44,756 nt of DNA. Source: a virus. Below, piece after piece: positions 18,559 to 26,904 of the stretch. A program made the translations under genes and the position numbers. Position 1 is the first letter of the stretch. Each line of letters starts with the position of its first letter. The stretch covers positions 1-44,756 of IMG/VR virus record IMGVR_UViG_3300008267_000143; one strand, given 5' to 3'. The notes under the pieces are model-generated. The model was given only the letters and a program-made list of their open reading frames with translations. It had not been told where the DNA came from and made no database searches.

Positions 18559-21500
18559 TGGCGTGTATTTCGGGTTATACTAATGATGTTTATTATAGTT
18601 ATTTCGATTGTTGTGGAAATATACAAACAGGAATCGGGCCACTATATCAACCAGTTTGTGCGGATCAAGCACTTTCAGGATCTGCAGTGGGGGTTTATTT
18701 AGAGCCTTTATCTGCTTGTACAGAAGATTGTAATACGGGGCCTTTAAGTTATAATTTCACAACAGTTGGTAATTGTGGTACGGTTTCTGCTGGAACAATA
18801 ACCGTTAATGTTTATGGTGGTAGTCCTAACTATACTATAGATAACATACTACCTGGTAGTTTGTCTGCTAAAACCTTCGCATCACAAGTATCATATACAG
18901 GTTTAACCGGAGGAACTTATGTTTTTAGAATTAATGATAGTCAGGGGTTACAAAATAATGAGATTTATTTTAATGTCATTGTATCGGATTGTTTTGAAAC
19001 ATCATTATATAATGTTAGCGGTACTAATTGTGGGGAAGAAAATGGATCATTCACAGTTAGTGCAAATACTACGGTTTCACCATTCAAAATTATTGTAAAT
19101 AAAAACGGGTTATTTCATGATTTATATGAGACCAGTTCCTTACCTTTTCTTGTCTCAGGTTTAGACACAGGAATTTATGATGTATTAGTTTATGATTATG
19201 GGTTTACAACAGCAAAGACTGAAAACGCGGTAATAAGTGCTAGTACAGGAATTGACTATGGTTTTTGGGTTGTAAATGCTGCAAACTGTGTAACAAACAC
19301 AGGTAAAGCCGCGGTAACAGGAACAACAGGTGTGGGGCCTTACACGTATTTATGGTCAAACGGACAAACTAGTCAATTGGCCACAGGACTTACTCAGGGT
19401 GTTTATAGTGTTCAAGTGACCGATTACTACGGTTGTATAACAGAAAAAGAAGTTTTAATTGGACAAGCATTACCTTTAGGTGTTGGATTAACTACTACTG
19501 TAAACCCAAATTGTTCTGCGGGTGATGGTTCTTTTACTGTAAATTTAACAGGAGGAACCGCACCATTTTATTATGAATTAAATAATGGACTTAATGGGTA
19601 TACCCTATCTAATTCATTTACAGTAAGTAACTTAAACGCGGGAACATACACCGTTTCAATTAGAGATGCTAATTTCTGCCCTTTAAATACTTTAGTGTAT
19701 TTGGTTCCACAAGGTGGTGTATATAATGTGTCTAATGTGGTAACTAATTCACAATGTAATCAAAATTCGGGATCAATATTAACCACATTTAATGCACCAT
19801 ACGCTGCCAGTTATTCATTAGGATTAACAGGGCAAACAACCAACGAAATAAGAAACGTTAATACACCAAATCAAAATTATACCTTTTCTAATTTACCAAA
19901 CGATACTTATACTTTAAGGATTATAGGACAAAATGGTACTTGTTCTTATACTGATACTGTGGTCGTTTCTTCACAAGAAAAATTTAGTGTTAATGTCTCT
20001 ATAACAGGGTCAACTTGCGGATCGCCAAATGGTAAAGCTATAGTAAATGTTGGAACAGGTTATACGAATTGGAATACTAATGGTAAATTAGATTATGTTT
20101 TAAGTAATGGGCAACAGGTTTTTGATATACAAACAAACACAATATCATATGATAATTTAATTCCTGGACAATATACTCTAACGGTTACTGATGATAGTAA
20201 TTGTGCGGTGACAAAAACTTTTTTTATAACTGATGGAGGAGTGCTCAATTCTGTTTTATTATCTAATGATTGTGTTTTAGGTAATGATGGAACTGCTGCT
20301 GTAATTATTTTTGACGGAGAACCAACATTTACATATAACTGGTCACCTAATGTTCCTATTTCACAAACAGGATCAACTGTTTCAGGACTTTCAGGTGGGA
20401 GTTATTATGTTACGGTAATCGATAGTGATGGTTGTACTAATTATCATAATTTTACAATAAATTGCTCAACAACATTAGTTACAGGACAAACAACTTACGA
20501 TTTATGTGAATCCAATTTCATAACAAATTATGCTGTTAAAAGGGGTATTAGTGAAATGATTGCTGAGGCTTATTTTGATTTAACTACAGGTTACACTGGT
20601 TGTATTTTAAACTCGATAGATTTAACTTGCTCAATAACTATAAATGGAAGTGCGTACACACAAAATTTTATAATAGCTAATGACGCAACATGGAAACAAA
20701 CAATCGAGTCAATATTATCTACAATACCTCAAGTCGGTAGTTATAATGTTGATTTATTAAATAATAAATTAACAATAAAATCAAATTGTACGTCAGGGCA
20801 AATAGACCCTATTGGTGGGTCAGATTTTAAATTGGAGTTAGAAGTTGCGTACAATATAAGTTGTTTAGAAGATATTTCACAAAATATTTGTTTTCGTTTT
20901 GAATACGTACCGACTGCGGGAAAATGTAGTATTGGGCATTCGGGTAAGTTTAACGGTAAACCATACTACCAACTAGTGGGAGGGCCTTCATGTAATAACT
21001 TATTAAATGTTTATGTTTGGTGGAACCCAACAACAAATAGATGGGAAGCATCAAAAAATGTTTTAGGTAACCCAAATTCATTGGCCTATTTAAACTATCA
21101 AGGAACTTATCCAATTTCAGTTATTCCTTGGACAACGACATCCAATTTATTTGCAATGTTTTCATCGACATTAGGGCCTTGTCCTACACCAACTCCGAGT
21201 CCAACTCCGAGTCCTACACCAACTCCGAGTCCTACACCAACTCCGAGCCCTACACCAACTCCGAGCCCAACTCCGAGCCCTACTCCTAGTCCTACTACCG
21301 TTTATTATACTTGGGTTTCTAATAATAATGCATATTATATTGGAAACTCTACTGGTTGTTACGACACTATAGGTTCATTATTACTATACACATCAACACC
21401 AACATTAAGTTTGGGTACGATTCTTTATAGTGATCCTTCATTAACCACATCAATATCGATTAATTATATGGATTGTGCTGGTCAAGGAGGGCCTGCGGGT

Positions 21501-21605
21501 GGAGCGTGTTACAAAATTATCGAACCATTAATCCCAAGTGGTATAAGAAATAAAATAAGACCACAGGGAAATAGCGGAATACAGCAAATTGATATTTGTT
21601 ATTAA
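18558..21605 (+). CDS. SprB-repeat adhesin with Pro-Thr/Ser linker (probable tail fibre)
   Basis: A 1015-residue protein built mostly of about seven SprB-type repeats (residues ~55-640). Each has the form C-x-x-x-x-G-x-A ... GG-x-x-P-Y-x-Y-x-W ... L-x-x-G-x-Y-x-V-x-V-x-D-x-x-G-C, for example VGPYTYLWSNGQTS followed by GVYSVQVTDYYGC. SprB repeats are known from the flavobacterial gliding adhesin and other Bacteroidota surface proteins. A further domain follows, then a Pro-Thr/Ser linker (about 876-913) and a 100-residue C-terminal Cys-containing module. No signal peptide or sorting domain is present, consistent with a virion rather than a secreted protein. Its ATG overlaps the previous stop. 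Receptor binding is inferred. Confidence 0.85.
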   Translation: MACISGYTNDVYYSYFDCCGNIQTGIGPLYQPVCADQALSGSAVGVYLEPLSACTEDCNTGPLSYNFTTVGNCGTVSAGTITVNVYGGSPNYTIDNILPGSLSAKTFASQVSYTGLTGGTYVFRINDSQGLQNNEIYFNVIVSDCFETSLYNVSGTNCGEENGSFTVSANTTVSPFKIIVNKNGLFHDLYETSSLPFLVSGLDTGIYDVLVYDYGFTTAKTENAVISASTGIDYGFWVVNAANCVTNTGKAAVTGTTGVGPYTYLWSNGQTSQLATGLTQGVYSVQVTDYYGCITEKEVLIGQALPLGVGLTTTVNPNCSAGDGSFTVNLTGGTAPFYYELNNGLNGYTLSNSFTVSNLNAGTYTVSIRDANFCPLNTLVYLVPQGGVYNVSNVVTNSQCNQNSGSILTTFNAPYAASYSLGLTGQTTNEIRNVNTPNQNYTFSNLPNDTYTLRIIGQNGTCSYTDTVVVSSQEKFSVNVSITGSTCGSPNGKAIVNVGTGYTNWNTNGKLDYVLSNGQQVFDIQTNTISYDNLIPGQYTLTVTDDSNCAVTKTFFITDGGVLNSVLLSNDCVLGNDGTAAVIIFDGEPTFTYNWSPNVPISQTGSTVSGLSGGSYYVTVIDSDGCTNYHNFTINCSTTLVTGQTTYDLCESNFITNYAVKRGISEMIAEAYFDLTTGYTGCILNSIDLTCSITINGSAYTQNFIIANDATWKQTIESILSTIPQVGSYNVDLLNNKLTIKSNCTSGQIDPIGGSDFKLELEVAYNISCLEDISQNICFRFEYVPTAGKCSIGHSGKFNGKPYYQLVGGPSCNNLLNVYVWWNPTTNRWEASKNVLGNPNSLAYLNYQGTYPISVIPWTTTSNLFAMFSSTLGPCPTPTPSPTPSPTPTPSPTPTPSPTPTPSPTPSPTPSPTTVYYTWVSNNNAYYIGNSTGCYDTIGSLLLYTSTPTLSLGTILYSDPSLTTSISINYMDCAGQGGPAGGACYKIIEPLIPSGIRNKIRPQGNSGIQQIDICY
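21183..21296 (+). repeat. Pro-Thr/Ser linker repeat (in-frame DNA tandem repeat)
   Basis: Tandem copies of CCTACACCAACTCCGAGT and shorter forms encode about 38 residues of alternating P-T and P-S. The DNA repeat is nearly identical between units, so the linker length can change by recombination. It joins the SprB-type body to a C-terminal module. Confidence 0.9.
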
Positions 21606-21606
21606 A

Positions 21607-21894
21607 ATGGCATATTCAATAGACATATCAAATATTGTTGGTGGGACTGCACCGATTACTTTTTATGCTTGTGATGAAAACGGAAATAATTGTACGTTAT
21701 TAGGTACATCTCCTGGCGTTTACATATTACCTACTTTACTACAAAGTGCAACCACTTTTATGGTAAAATCTATAGATAATACAGGGTGTATTTATTTTAA
21801 GTTAATAACTTGTGGAGAGGAAACCTATATTATCCTTACAGAGCTTGGTGAGTTCTTAACTTCAGAAAACGGAGATATCTTAGAGTTTTTCTAA
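21607..21894 (+). CDS. Small Cys protein, SprB-unit-like (copy 1 of 3)
   Basis: A 95-residue protein. The ATG at 21607, one base after the upstream stop, is preferred over an upstream TTG at 21589. It resembles a single SprB-like unit: IVGGTAPITFYACDENGNNC, a Leu/Pro-rich middle and VKSIDNTGCIYFKLITC. The spaced pattern G-x-x-P-x-x-x-x-x-C-D ... C ... K-x-I-D-x-x-G-C is shared with the genes at 21912 and 30603, so the three are paralogues. The C-terminus ends in SENGDILEFF, echoing DGDIFEFQ in the 30603 copy. There is no signal peptide. Possibly a fibre tip, adaptor or chaperone; the function is unknown. Confidence 0.75.
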   Translation: MAYSIDISNIVGGTAPITFYACDENGNNCTLLGTSPGVYILPTLLQSATTFMVKSIDNTGCIYFKLITCGEETYIILTELGEFLTSENGDILEFF

Positions 21895-21900
21895 AGTTAA

Positions 21901-21907
21901 TATTTAT
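21901..21907 (+). promoter_or_regulatory. TATTTAT element before the gene at 21912
   Basis: The recurring TATTTAT heptamer lies in the 17-base gap, ending four bases before the ATG at 21912. At this distance a promoter would give a nearly leaderless transcript, so it could instead be a translation-related element. Confidence 0.3.
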
Positions 21908-21911
21908 CTAT

Positions 21912-22199
21912 ATGATAATACAAATAACAGGAGACACAGGTGGGGTTGAACCTTACGACATATTTTTATGCGACCCAACAAACACATCATGTTTTTATGT
22001 TTCAGGTTTAACTAATATACCTGCAACAGTTGAAATTAATACCGATAATTATTTTCCTGATGAGGTAGTACTATACATTAAAATAATCGATGTTAATGGT
22101 TGTACATACACAAAAGAGATTAATTGCGAGGGTCAAAAGGCTTTCCAAGACTTTATTTATTTCAATTTTATGGATGGTGTCGGATATTATTTTCAATAA
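21912..22199 (+). CDS. Small Cys protein, SprB-unit-like (copy 2 of 3)
   Basis: A 95-residue paralogue of the proteins at 21607 and 30603. The shared core is visible: GGVEPYDIFLCDPTNTSCFY, then VVLYIKIIDVNGCTYTKEINC. In the 30603 copy the matching parts are IPLDIWLCDSCDSTATCVYY and YAVKVIDSNGCIYC. It ends YYFQ, whereas the 30603 copy ends EFQ. It sits immediately upstream of the capped fibre gene at 22221, as the 30603 copy does upstream of the fibre at 30910, so it is part of a duplicated cassette. The role is unknown; a fibre-specific partner is plausible. Confidence 0.75.
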   Translation: MIIQITGDTGGVEPYDIFLCDPTNTSCFYVSGLTNIPATVEINTDNYFPDEVVLYIKIIDVNGCTYTKEINCEGQKAFQDFIYFNFMDGVGYYFQ

Positions 22200-22203
22200 T
22201 GAA

Positions 22204-22210
22204 TATTTAT
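22204..22210 (+). promoter_or_regulatory. TATTTAT element before the SHAEG fibre gene
   Basis: TATTTAT in the 21-base gap ends ten bases before the ATG at 22221. It is one of a set of identical elements in intergenic gaps of this window. No Shine-Dalgarno sequence accompanies it. Confidence 0.3.
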
Positions 22211-22220
22211 AAAATAAAGT

Positions 22221-24833
22221 ATGCCAACATATCAATTACTCACAGATAGATCTTTAGCAGAATCAACAGCAATTACGCTAACGACTTTAATTCATATAGT
22301 TACAACTGCCGATACTAGACAAAATTTGGCGGGATCGTCTTACAAGGTACAGTTAGGGCAATTGGTTGGGTTATTTAGTGGGTCTACTTTTAGTGGGTCT
22401 ACTTTTAGTGGTGGTTCAGGAAATTGTATTGCGGATTTATATGTTAATAATATACACGGATGTGTTTCGGCAATTACTTTTTATGATTCTATTAAATCAT
22501 CCGGGTCAACAGTAACAAATCAAGAGTTAGCATTTTCGTATGGTATTAGAACATCCGCAACAACAAGTGCTAGTACTGCACTAAATTATGAAACAAGAGC
22601 ATCGGGGATTGGTTCATTGGCACAAGGGGCAAACACATGGGCATCAAATACCGCTTCACATGCGGAAGGGGCGTATACAATTGCGTCGGGGGTTGGTTCA
22701 CATGCCGAAGGTGGTTATAATATTGGGTCGACAATTTATTCAGGTGGTACCGCATCGGGTAGAGGTTCGCATGCCGAAGGCGCATTTACAATCGCCAGTG
22801 GTGATGGTTCGCATGCCGAAGGAGTCGCTACTTTGGCTTCAGGTAGAGGTTCTCATGCTGAGGGTGGTTATTATGATGGTGGCGTTTTTTCAGGTGGTAC
22901 CGCAATTGGTAGAAGTTCACATGCTGAGGGTTTATTAACAACATCAGAAGGTACTGGCTCACATTCTGAGGGTAGATCCACATTATCATATGGTGCTGGA
23001 TCACATGCCGAAGGGTCTGGTACAACATCTTTTGGACAATACTCACATTCTGAAGGTAAAGGAACCTATGCTAGAGGCAACTTCCAAAGTGTTGTCGGGT
23101 TTTTTAATTCAACCGGTGATACAACAGAAGGCGCATTCATAATTGGTAATGGTTCTGATAATATCAATAGGAGTAATTTACTATTTGCAGCAGGGAATGA
23201 GGTTAATGTTTCAGGAAAAACAAAAACAACAAATTTACAAGTAACGTCAGGAGCAACCGCCGGTTATGTATTAACGGCAATAGACAGTAGTGGAAATACC
23301 CAATGGATTGATTTAGGATCGTATAGTAACGAATTAGATCCTGTTTTAACTATTACGGGAGTAACCGCATCCACTCTTAATATTGGTGATAGATTTTTAA
23401 TTAGTGGAGGAACAGGCATTTGGTCTGGTAAAGATAATCAAATAGCCGAATATACAGGTGCGGGGCCAACCGATTATAGTTATTACATACCTGTTTTAGA
23501 TGACGTAGTTTTTGTTACAGACACATTAACTACACTTAGATTTAATGGTACATCATGGATATCATGGAGAGGAACGGCAATCCTCCAAAACGGCAATAGT
23601 TTAACCACCTCAGTAAATATTGGGTCAAATAATAATAGGAATTTAACATTTAGAACATCAGGACAAACTAGGATGTTGATTTCTGGAAATACTGGAAATG
23701 TTTATATTGGAACAGGGACGACCTTACCAATAGACCAAAGATTACTTATTGATGGTAACATAAAAATAGCAGACTCAAGATATTATGGTTATTCAGGGGG
23801 GACTGGAACAACAATAACTGGTAGAACATTAAATATATCACATAGTGCCGTAAATACCCATAGTATAGTAGGAGGTCCGAACAATGAAAGTATAACTTTT
23901 GGTCCGACAAATAGAATTTTTATTCAAGCGGGTGAAGTACCTATTATTGGGGCTTTATATGTTACACCACCTAGCGGACCTGCTCTTCTTGGTGGAAATA
24001 ATACTTCTGGTTTTCAAATTTTTAATGCTTTTGCATTACAGGCAAACACAACAAGAAACGGAATTATATTTCAACAAAACATATCTTGGAATGGAGGAAC
24101 TGGAACTACGTCAACATCTACAATAAATTCAGTAAAAATTAGCCCAACTGCTAATATGGTTACTGGTACAACAAATGGTAATCTTTTTGTGTTGGACCCA
24201 ACCATAAACTATACAGGAGGAACATTAAATTTAAGAGGACTTTATTATAATCCAACAATTTCTGCAACAACAACAGCATTCACAGAAACCGCAATTGAAA
24301 CCGTAAGAGGTAATGTATTATTAAATACTTTATCTGGAAATACAGGAATTGGAACTATATTGCCACAAGAAAAATTAGACGTAAGTGGTAAAACAAAAAC
24401 AATAAATTTACAAGTAACTTCAGGAGCAACTCCTGGTTATGTTTTAACGGCAATAGATAGTAGTGGAAACACTAGTTGGCAATCATTAGTTCCACCATTT
24501 ATAAATCCCGGAACCGCATCAACAATAAATTGGAATATATCAGGAAGTAGTAATCATTATAAAGTAACATTAACTGCGGCAACAACAACTTTGAATGTTT
24601 TAAACGTAAGAGGTGGTGAATATGGGACAATAATTTTAACTCAAGATAGTGTTGGTAGTAGAACAATAACTTTAGGTACAATAAACGGAACGTCAGGATC
24701 GGGAAGACATAAAGTTTCAAGTGGAGGATCAGGGGCTGTTTATTTAACAAGTAACCCAAGTGCTATAGATATTTTATCGTTTGTTTATGATGGTGATATA
24801 TTGTATTGGACAGTTGGAAATGATTATACGTAA
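22221..24833 (+). CDS. Tail fibre with SHAEG (YadA-head-like) repeats and conserved N/C caps
   Basis: An 870-residue fibre. Residues 1-50 (a SLAESTAITLTTLIHIVTT-type cap) match the N-terminus of the protein at 30910. Residues 146-279 hold nine SHAEG/SHSEG repeats spaced 13-25 residues apart, as in the left-handed beta-roll heads of YadA-like trimeric adhesins and some phage fibres. Two copies of a GYVLTAIDSSGNT motif (about 348 and 739) are typical of trimeric fibre shafts in Bacteroidota phages. The last ~100 residues, ending in ILYWTVGNDYT, match the 30910 protein. Common ends with a swapped middle suggest modular exchange. Probably trimeric and receptor-binding; the oligomeric state is inferred. 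Confidence 0.88.
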   Translation: MPTYQLLTDRSLAESTAITLTTLIHIVTTADTRQNLAGSSYKVQLGQLVGLFSGSTFSGSTFSGGSGNCIADLYVNNIHGCVSAITFYDSIKSSGSTVTNQELAFSYGIRTSATTSASTALNYETRASGIGSLAQGANTWASNTASHAEGAYTIASGVGSHAEGGYNIGSTIYSGGTASGRGSHAEGAFTIASGDGSHAEGVATLASGRGSHAEGGYYDGGVFSGGTAIGRSSHAEGLLTTSEGTGSHSEGRSTLSYGAGSHAEGSGTTSFGQYSHSEGKGTYARGNFQSVVGFFNSTGDTTEGAFIIGNGSDNINRSNLLFAAGNEVNVSGKTKTTNLQVTSGATAGYVLTAIDSSGNTQWIDLGSYSNELDPVLTITGVTASTLNIGDRFLISGGTGIWSGKDNQIAEYTGAGPTDYSYYIPVLDDVVFVTDTLTTLRFNGTSWISWRGTAILQNGNSLTTSVNIGSNNNRNLTFRTSGQTRMLISGNTGNVYIGTGTTLPIDQRLLIDGNIKIADSRYYGYSGGTGTTITGRTLNISHSAVNTHSIVGGPNNESITFGPTNRIFIQAGEVPIIGALYVTPPSGPALLGGNNTSGFQIFNAFALQANTTRNGIIFQQNISWNGGTGTTSTSTINSVKISPTANMVTGTTNGNLFVLDPTINYTGGTLNLRGLYYNPTISATTTAFTETAIETVRGNVLLNTLSGNTGIGTILPQEKLDVSGKTKTINLQVTSGATPGYVLTAIDSSGNTSWQSLVPPFINPGTASTINWNISGSSNHYKVTLTAATTTLNVLNVRGGEYGTIILTQDSVGSRTITLGTINGTSGSGRHKVSSGGSGAVYLTSNPSAIDILSFVYDGDILYWTVGNDYT
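22377..22406 (+). repeat. 15-base perfect tandem repeat in the fibre gene
   Basis: AGTGGGTCTACTTTT occurs twice in a row (22377-22391 and 22392-22406), with a partial third unit after it. It encodes SGSTF repeats in a Gly/Ser linker after the N-terminal cap. The length preserves the frame, so copy number can vary without breaking the protein. Confidence 0.85.
22656..23057 (+). repeat. SHAEG repeat array
   Basis: Nine in-frame SHAEG/SHSEG units (first at residue 146, last at 275) are encoded by similar DNA (TCACATGCCGAAGG and variants). The repeats also produce long open frames in the other five frames, which are artefacts. Confidence 0.9.
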
Positions 24834-24836
24834 AAT

Positions 24837-26639
24837 ATGAGAGGAGCATCATTTTTTTCAAGAAATAAGTCACAAGATATTTTTAATGTTAGATTTACTG
24901 GAAGTACTTTTCAGTTTGGAAGTAGCTTTGCTGACCTAACAACAAAAAGATTATTAGTGGGTATAAGTGGGTACCCGACTTCTTATAGTGCGGTAACATC
25001 AACCGCAACGACAAAAACATATACAATCGCCGGCCTAACATTAGGTGAAAAAATCGCACAAGTTAAAACTTTTAATACTGGCGAAATAGGTATTACGAGT
25101 TTCCAAGGGTCTGGATTAATTGGTGATTTAAATTTTACAAAATGGAATAAAATTGAAGCTATTTTTGGTGTTATTGCAACAGATAGTTTGTCTGCGGTTA
25201 CAAACCCTATTAATTGGTGTGGACAAACAAATTCTAATTATAATTTATCTAATACGTATATATTAGAAAATACTGGTGTTAAAAATCTTGATATTTCCAT
25301 GTTTAATAGGGTAAGGGATATCACGGTTAAGGGTAATAAATCTTTGACCGCAATAACATTACCTAGTACATATATTGCGGGATCTCCAAGAATCATAGAA
25401 TTTAGAAATAATAATTTAACAGGACAACTTAATCTTACACCATTCAGTGATAAAATGAATACATCAACATATTCATTTTATTTAGATAGTAACCCACAAT
25501 TAACAGGAGTTACGTTCCCAAATGTTGGGCCACGAGTTGGTGGTGTTGCGGTTCCTTTATTATGGGTGTATAATACCAATATTACCGGTAATGTTGATTT
25601 ATCTATGTTATCTGGGTTTCCTGTTAATATCACTTTTGAAAATTGTTCAAATTTAACAGGAGTTACTTTACCTACCTCCACAGCAATTAATTCTGGATCC
25701 AATTCTTGTGTCACAAATGGGGTTGCCAACTTTACTTTTGCTGGATGTAATTTACAAGGGATTCTTGATTTAAGTATATTCCCAAATTTAGGTGGTTCTG
25801 GTAGTGGAGGCGGAACATTAGATTTAAGATTAAACACAGGATTAACACAAGTTATTCTAACTTCGTCCACCAAAAATTTTGACGAAATACGTATAAATGA
25901 TTGTGACTTGACTGGAAATTTAAATTTAAGTGGATTAACAGGAAGATTAGGCGGTGCGTTTCAGTTACAAAATAATTCTAATTTAACGGGTGTAACGTTT
26001 AGTAGTGGTTGTACTCATTTAGCGTCACTTACTAATAGTTTTTATTTGTATAATTGTAATTTAACTGGCACATTGGATTTAACAACATTAAGTGGATTAG
26101 GAGGTTCATTTTTAATTAATCTTAACCCAAACCTAACACAAATTTTACACGGACCATCATCAAGTAGTTTTAGGATTTATTACGCAAGTAATTGTAATTT
26201 AACCGGCACTTTAGATTTGAGTCCTTTGTCTGGGTTAAGTGGATCAATACAGATCTATATAAATCCTTCTCTAACTAATATAACATTTCCTACATCTATT
26301 GGTACATTTAACAATACAAGTACTTTTGAACCTGATAGTGCATTTGCTTTATATCAGAATGGATTAAATTATGTGGACTTTAAACCATTGTCGGGTGCAA
26401 CTTTAACTAATAATTCAAAAATAAGGTTACAAAATAACGGAATGACGGCATCAGAAGTTAACCAAATACTTGTTGATTTTAGTGGTAATGCGACATATAA
26501 CCTATCGGGGTGGGATAATATAAACTTAGACATCGGAGGATCAAACGCCAACCCCGACAATTCTAGTGGTGGATATGATGGATTGGCTGCGGTTTCATTC
26601 TTAACTGGTTCACCCCGAAATTGGACAATTACTTATTAG
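24837..26639 (+). CDS. Leucine-rich-repeat-like adhesin, cassette copy 1
   Basis: A 600-residue protein made of about eight two-strand repeats of roughly 45 residues. The pattern is N-x-x-L-T-x-I/V-T-F ... C-N-L-T-G-x-L-D-L-S-x-L-S-G-L-G-G-x-F, for example NCNLTGTLDLTTLSGLGGSF, giving a leucine-rich-repeat-like solenoid. The N-terminal ~100 residues differ from the copy at 31532 except for an F-F/T-S-R-N start. The last ~70 residues are closely similar (VDFSGNATYNLSGW ... FLTGSPRNWTITY). It starts three bases after the fibre gene and is followed two bases later by the MIWRLIY gene. Probably a receptor-binding or fibre-associated protein. Confidence 0.85.
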   Translation: MRGASFFSRNKSQDIFNVRFTGSTFQFGSSFADLTTKRLLVGISGYPTSYSAVTSTATTKTYTIAGLTLGEKIAQVKTFNTGEIGITSFQGSGLIGDLNFTKWNKIEAIFGVIATDSLSAVTNPINWCGQTNSNYNLSNTYILENTGVKNLDISMFNRVRDITVKGNKSLTAITLPSTYIAGSPRIIEFRNNNLTGQLNLTPFSDKMNTSTYSFYLDSNPQLTGVTFPNVGPRVGGVAVPLLWVYNTNITGNVDLSMLSGFPVNITFENCSNLTGVTLPTSTAINSGSNSCVTNGVANFTFAGCNLQGILDLSIFPNLGGSGSGGGTLDLRLNTGLTQVILTSSTKNFDEIRINDCDLTGNLNLSGLTGRLGGAFQLQNNSNLTGVTFSSGCTHLASLTNSFYLYNCNLTGTLDLTTLSGLGGSFLINLNPNLTQILHGPSSSSFRIYYASNCNLTGTLDLSPLSGLSGSIQIYINPSLTNITFPTSIGTFNNTSTFEPDSAFALYQNGLNYVDFKPLSGATLTNNSKIRLQNNGMTASEVNQILVDFSGNATYNLSGWDNINLDIGGSNANPDNSSGGYDGLAAVSFLTGSPRNWTITY

Positions 26640-26641
26640 TT

Positions 26642-26863
26642 ATGATTTGGAGATTAATTTATTCGGATAATGAAATAATTGACTTGTTTAAAACGTCAGA
26701 CATCACAATATCTATACATAATATTTTTGATAGTAATAGTATTGAAGATTGTTACAAAAAAATTGAAGAGTTAAAGTTTGATTATGAACACACAGAAGAC
26801 GGTTTTGAGTATATAATGTTCAATAATGGAGATAGGACTTACGAGATAAGAACAAAAAAATAA
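26642..26863 (+). CDS. MIWRLIY small protein, cassette copy 1
   Basis: A 73-residue protein. The ATG at 26642 (two bases after the LRR stop) is chosen because the paralogue at 33661 begins at the same point; an in-frame TTG at 26621 lies inside the LRR gene. The two copies share MIWRLIY, a D-L-F segment, an N-x-F-D-x-N/T-x-x-x-E core, a K-I-E/D-E-L-K segment and NGDRTYEI versus GGNRTIIN near the end. It is mixed alpha/beta with no signal peptide. It always follows the LRR gene, so a dedicated chaperone or attachment protein for that adhesin is the simplest guess. No known family is recognised. Confidence 0.8.
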   Translation: MIWRLIYSDNEIIDLFKTSDITISIHNIFDSNSIEDCYKKIEELKFDYEHTEDGFEYIMFNNGDRTYEIRTKK

Positions 26864-26882
26864 CATTCACTTATTTAAGTAA

Positions 26883-26904
26883 TTTCATAATTTTTATTAT
26901 GAAA
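26883..26904 (+). promoter_or_regulatory. Hairpin covering the glycosyltransferase start codon
   Basis: TTTCATAAT (26883-26891) and ATTATGAAA (26896-26904) form a perfect 9-base inverted repeat with a TTTT loop. The ATG of the next gene (26899-26901) lies in the right arm. It could limit translation initiation. With one G-C pair it is weak, and in AT-rich DNA it may be chance. Confidence 0.35.

Noticed and set aside
22588-22938. 116-codon open frame on the + strand in another frame, and two minus-strand frames (22570-22785, 22828-23046) over the SHAEG repeats
   Set aside because: Open frames are created by the periodic repeat itself. Products are low-complexity His/Met/Arg/Leu-rich sequences without protein character.
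25478-25873. Minus-strand frame of 131 codons opposite the LRR gene
   Set aside because: It lies wholly inside a strongly supported + strand gene with repeat structure and has no start context; a shadow.
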